Shown here one piece after another: positions 59,641 through 64,000 of a stretch of DNA of 64,000 nucleotides. Numbering within the stretch: position 1 is the stretch's first letter; each line of letters opens with the position of its first letter. The notes under the pieces are model-generated. The model did not search any database. It was not told the DNA's origin and was given only the letters and a program-made list of their open reading frames with translations. This DNA is from Paratinospora sagittata (taxonomy: Eukaryota; Streptophyta; Magnoliopsida; Ranunculales; Menispermaceae). A program made the position numbers and the translations under genes. The stretch lies in NCBI GenBank assembly GCA_035771175.1, contig CM069597.1, forward strand, positions 44,901,212-44,965,211. Reading direction: 5' to 3'.

Positions 59641-61054
59641 ATGAGCAACCCAGAAAATTATCTTCCACCAGGGTTCAGATTCCACCCTACAGATGAAGAA
59701 CTCATCCTTCATTACCTTAGTAAAAAAGCTGCTTCATCACCTTGCCCTGTCTCCATTATAGCTGAAGTTGATATCTACAAGTTTGATCCATGGGACTTAC
59801 CAGGTACATACATACATAATTTTATATTTTTCTCTTCATATATAAATCTTCAATCACATATATATTTTTTTTTATTAATTTTTTTTTTTTTTTGAATTAG
59901 CTAAAGCTGCCTTTGGTGAGAAAGAATGGTATTTCTTCACTCCAAGAGATAGAAAATATCCTAATGGAGCAAGGCCAAACAGGGCAGCAGTTTCAGGTTA
60001 TTGGAAGGCAACTGGGACTGATAAGCCAATATTGGCATCACAAGGAGGGACTAGTAATATTGGTGTGAAGAAGGCTTTGGTGTTCTACAAAGGAAGACCT
60101 CCAAGGGGTATTAAGACTAATTGGATCATGCATGAATATCGCCTCACAGAAGCTAATCCAAGTTCTGCCAAGCCCATTTACAAGTACAAATTGGATTCAT
60201 CCATGAGGGTATATAAAACTATTTCTTGACCATTATTTAATTTGATTGGATTTAGAATGAGATAAAGGTAACCCAAATGTCTTCTCAAAAACATCAATCT
60301 TAATTATAATTATTTAAGTTGGCCCTGACGCGAGCTAGTTTTAATTTAATTAAAGTTGTGTTCATCTGGGTCTAAAATTAGTTTATTTGATTGCTTTTTT
60401 CAGCTGGATGACTGGGTACTCTGCAGAATTTACAAGAAATCAAACAGTGTTTCATCAACTCTTATCACTTCCAGAGATCATCAAGAACAAGAGGAGCCTT
60501 TTATAGTGCAAGAAGCCCCTTTGCAAACCTTAGGCTTTTCATCATCATTATCATCAAACTTTGCTAATAACCAAAGTTCCCTTAAGACCCAGAAATCCAT
60601 GTCCTTCTCTGATTTGTTTGATGCGATGGAGTACTCAGCTCTGACTCGAATCATGTTAGATAACAACCAAATTGACCCAATTGGATTTGAATCATCATCA
60701 GCTCCTCCCATTATGAGTAATAATGTTAACTGCAATCTTGATCAAACCAATATCAGCAATACTAGCAGCTACTTAATTCAAATGCCAGCACTTAATCCTC
60801 AAGTAGATTCAATATCTACAGTGGCGCCATTCATGGAGAATCATCAATTCAAACGTGAACGATCCACTTCTGCAACTTCAGAAGAGATTTCGTTGCACCC
60901 ATCAAAAAAATTTATGAGTTCTTGCAGTTTCAGCAACAATACAAGTAGTGGTAGTACTAGTCATTTGGACAGTTCCTCCTCTCAGTTTCACTTGCTCAAC
61001 CAGCCCTTCTTCAACCAACAGTTGCTGTTGAGTGCTTCTCAATTCCAATTGTAA
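59641..61054 (+). CDS. NAC-domain transcription factor (NAP/ANAC029-like), three exons
   Basis: Exons are 59641-59803, 59901-60208 and 60404-61054. Both introns are GT-AG, with the usual NAC intron positions (after DLP, and before LDDWVLC). The joined product is 373 residues. The NAC domain covers residues ~7-165 with its subdomains in order: [16 protein letters not shown] near [35 protein letters not shown] and [28 protein letters not shown] and [23 protein letters not shown]. It should bind DNA as a dimer in the nucleus. The C-terminal region is Ser/Asn/Gln-rich, a typical activation domain, and includes [20 protein letters not shown], resembling the conserved motif of NAP-type factors linked to senescence and ripening. 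Subgroup placement is from memory of family motifs. The gene looks intact. Confidence 0.93.
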
Positions 61055-61425
61055 ATATAGAAGAATTAGAAGATCAAAGATCAAGAAGAAGATGATCATG
61101 AAGAAGATAAAAAAGAAAAATCTTCTTTAATTAGCAGCTAGAATACACAAGTTGTTTAGTGATCTATGAAATTTGATATTGTAATTCTAAAGTTGATATT
61201 TTGGTGTGGTGTAAAATTAGAAATAGTTGAATTAGGAAAATTTGAGTGGTAGCAAAAGCAGCTATACCACTTTGAATACTCCAAACTCAAAAAGAACAAA
61301 AAAAGGTGACTAGCGATCAAAGAAGATAGGAAAAAACAAAAGAAGAATTCTTTCGGAGACTGCTAAGGGGTTGAAGTTGGGGGGAGGAATGAGGTACTGT
61401 GTATGTACATTTATCTGGTTTGAAT

Positions 61426-61431
61426 AATAAA
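61426..61431 (+). terminator. Poly(A) signal of the NAC gene
   Basis: AATAAA lies 372 bases after the stop codon, preceded by TGTGTATGTACATT-type (TGTA-rich) upstream sequence. This is a typical plant 3' end arrangement. Confidence 0.6.
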
Positions 61432-61439
61432 ATATTTTT

Positions 61440-62815
61440 ATATACATATGCATTTTGTTTATGATTTTAATATTCCCCTTAATTAAATTAATTCCTTGTT
61501 AGATCATACGTTTTATCTATATATAATTATATTCAATGAATTGATGAATTGTTTAATATTAGATCTTGCAAGCGTGCAAGCGTGCAAGCGTGAGAATCTT
61601 TAATTTTAAAATAACAAATGGTAATTAGGGAATAATTAATATAAGAGATGAGAAGGGATTTGTGACAATTAGGGGGAATGTAGCGCAGAGTATATCCAGT
61701 TGGGAGAAAAGTCATCAGATGGACAGGCTCGGAAAATGGACTTGTGTCGAGAACAAGTCCATTTTGAGGTACAGCTTTAATTCTTACGCCACTGATACAT
61801 AGAATTTAGTTTAGTTTAATTCCATTGATGAGGTTTAATTTTTTATAAAACCTTGTAATTACTTATTCTAAAAGTAAATTTAATTAGAGAGATATTTTAC
61901 TGACTAGTTTTATACTCTTGATATTAGTAAATGATTTGAAAAATAAATAATAAAAAATCAATAATGTATAACCATTTGTGTCACAAAAGAGTCACGCAAT
62001 TAAATCAAATAAATCATGTCCAATAAATTAATTTTTAGAGTCATATAGAACTTTTTTGAATCAATCCAATATTTATAATCTAAAACTTCTTTGTCAATCA
62101 CCTCTTTGTAGAAAATTTCTAGTGAGATAAACATTCAATATGATTATCCAAAATTTAGGAATAATTCCTAAAGAAACTAATCTAGCTAGCTAGCAAAAAA
62201 GTTTCAACTCGTATGGACACAAGTTAGGCCCACAAAAACTTGGGCTAAAGATTTGAACGTTATTAAGTAGTCTGTAGTAGGGTTGGCCCATTGACTTAAA
62301 AATAGGTGAGGAGTTTCCATATATGAATTGGCCCTCTCCTCTAAACCTACCTGGTAGTAGCCCTAAAGCATGCCTGCAATGGAACTTATAACAAAAAATA
62401 AAATTTTGACATTATAATGTACAGCTTTTTGTTCTAGTTCCAGTCCAATTACAAAAGTTGGGTTAAGTACACAAACCCTAGATTAATTTATGCTGATTAA
62501 GCATCAATAACTTCTATTTTCATGTCAGAAATGACGAATCCAAAATGTAAACTAATAAAGCTAGTATAGCGCATGTGGTCTCTGAGACTCGAATTACTTT
62601 CCTTGATGCTAGAACTTCGAGTTTCCACTCTACAAAGTGAGGTAATAATAACACGACTTTGTCTAAATTGCAAGCCCTTATGTTATGATTCACGGGTAAG
62701 CCACAAAGTGTTTCATCAACTCACCAGCTAACGATCGGGGCGCTACAAAGTTCTCTCAGTGGTGCAACATAGGTAGATTAGTTTGTGATCGCGAAAACTG
62801 TCTCGAGCCACCACT

Positions 62816-62849
<34 letters not shown>

Positions 62850-63880
62850 TAAATTTGTTCACTTCTTGTTTCTACAAAGGATCAAACAACCACCTCGGTA
62901 GATTCTTTAGGGTATTCTATATGAAGAACTTGCTTTGTTGCATTTCCTTCATTTCCCCCCTTTTTTAATCTGAACTTGGTGACTAAGTTTATTTAGCCAC
63001 ATTGACGAAAGGATTAAACCATATGAGATGATTGGTTTTGTTTACTATGAAAAGAAAATCCCGAATTTCTTGGTCACTCAACATTTATTTTTAATACATG
63101 GAAAATGCCCTTTTTTTTCTCCATAATTAGTAATTACCATTAACATGGAAAATGAAACCCTAATCTTAATCCTAATCTTTGCATGGGTTTCAAGTGCACG
63201 CCTTGCCAACCTAGAGTACATATAGGACGCGTAACATTTAATTTGATGTCCTCAGCACGCAACAGAGTGGCACGTGGCATCACTCTTTAATTGATGATAC
63301 AGTGGCTCTCAATAATTGGCTCAAACTTTATTTGCACATATATGAAGCTTGCGTTCCAACTAAACAAGTGTCATTCTTATGACGTAAGAGGCCCCACCAA
63401 ATGATTCCTATAGGATTTTTCTCTTTGAAGATCAGTCATAAGTCCATCTTAATATATTGTTAAATTACTCGTTTGGATTAAGACCCATATATACCTTTTA
63501 AGGTCAATTGATGTGTTAGTGATATCCATACCACTACCATTATTAATAAAATTTAATAATGAAATTGGACCACAAATATTTTCTTTTTATAATACTCAAC
63601 AATGCTTATTAATATTTATATCAACATTATATATCTTTTTTTAATTATCTTTATCCAAATTATTTTTAAATCTTATTCCCTTTCTATCTTTATTGTAAAT
63701 TGTTGAAAAATTATTTGTCTTTGACTGTTGAATTAGAATATGGAACATATATTTACAAAGTAATTATTAGAAATTTTTAAATATGAATAAATATTTTATG
63801 ATCTAATTATATTTAATTAAAAAAAATCATATTGGTATAAAATAAGGAATCCTTGTTGGTCACCATTTCCAAATATTGTG
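61440..63880. other. Intergenic region downstream of the NAC gene
   Basis: AT-rich, with no supported gene. It holds three tandem GCAAGCGT units (61568-61591) and a 27-base A run (62821-62847), which could be the tail of an old retroposed copy on the plus strand; the sequence before it is unrecognised. Confidence 0.5.
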
Positions 63881-63888
63881 GCTTGAAT

Positions 63889-64000
63889 GTATATATATAG
63901 GAAGTCTCTCATTGTTTATTGATAATTCCAACATGTGAGAGATTAAGAAGAAGGCGAAGCTTGTGCTAATGAGAGACTTGCATATCCTTGGAAGCTTTTT
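63889..64000 (+). CDS. Possible promoter and first codons of a further gene, cut by the window edge
   Basis: A TATA box (TATATATATA, 63890-63899) is followed ~70 bases later by an ATG at 63969 that opens MRDLHILGSF to the end of the window. The intervening leader is purine-rich (GAGAGATTAAGAAGAAGG), as in many plant genes. Only ten codons are visible, so the product is unknown and this may be chance. Confidence 0.3.

Noticed and set aside
60481..60735. Antisense frame in the NAC third exon
   Set aside because: It is a shadow of the NAC coding sequence.
62690..62847. SINE with a 27-base poly(A) tail
   Set aside because: The sequence before the A run lacks a recognisable tRNA-like head or Au body, so it is only mentioned as possible.

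Overview
The window is nuclear DNA from a flowering plant, most likely a eudicot. It is AT-rich, has GT-AG introns, tRNA-derived SINEs of the Au type, plant L1-type LINEs and small hAT-type elements, and its two convincing genes have clear plant homologues. I cannot name the species. I see no bacterial or viral genes, no CRISPR array and no rRNA.

About 1,970-42,500, minus strand, is one very large gene for SPIKE1 (SPK1), the plant DOCK-family guanine nucleotide exchange factor that activates ROP GTPases. I assembled 30 coding exons by hand. All introns are GT-AG, all joins keep frame, and the exons total 5,511 nt, giving a 1,836-residue protein against about 1,830 in Arabidopsis as I remember it. 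The first coding exon (84 nt) is cut off from exon 2 by a 12.2-kb intron, and a further intron precedes the ATG inside the 5' leader. The leader and promoter probably lie near 50.2-50.7 kb, so the transcription unit would be close to 48.5 kb.

The SPK1 introns are a transposon graveyard. I found target-site duplications (TSDs) for several insertions: two L1-type LINEs (17-bp and 12-bp TSDs), three elements of one 'CCTAGGCG' hAT-like family (8-bp TSDs), and two nearly identical ~920-bp hAT-type elements (8-bp TSDs). A third, longer LINE at about 32.8-41.06 kb is decayed. It carries a 442-bp insertion between its two ORF regions and, in its reverse-transcriptase region, a GGGGTGGC-ended element that itself contains one of the ~920-bp elements. 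A tRNA-Gln pseudogene, four Au SINE copies and a CT repeat of about 43 units acting as the polypyrimidine tract of one splice acceptor are also intronic or leader-proximal.

About 50.7-59.4 kb is intergenic and AT-rich, with a 100-bp tandem duplication and a MITE-like element. At 59,641-61,054, plus strand, is a three-exon NAC transcription factor gene (373 residues) resembling the NAP/ANAC029 subgroup. It has a clear TATA box, a cluster of ACGT-core sites including a 12-bp perfect palindrome, and a poly(A) signal. About 61.4-63.9 kb is intergenic. The last ~110 bases look like the promoter and first codons of another plus-strand gene cut by the window edge.

I found no strong candidate for a new biological system. 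The most unusual signals are the repeat-built splice acceptor in SPK1, the layered insertions with readable TSDs, and the ACGT-rich NAC promoter.
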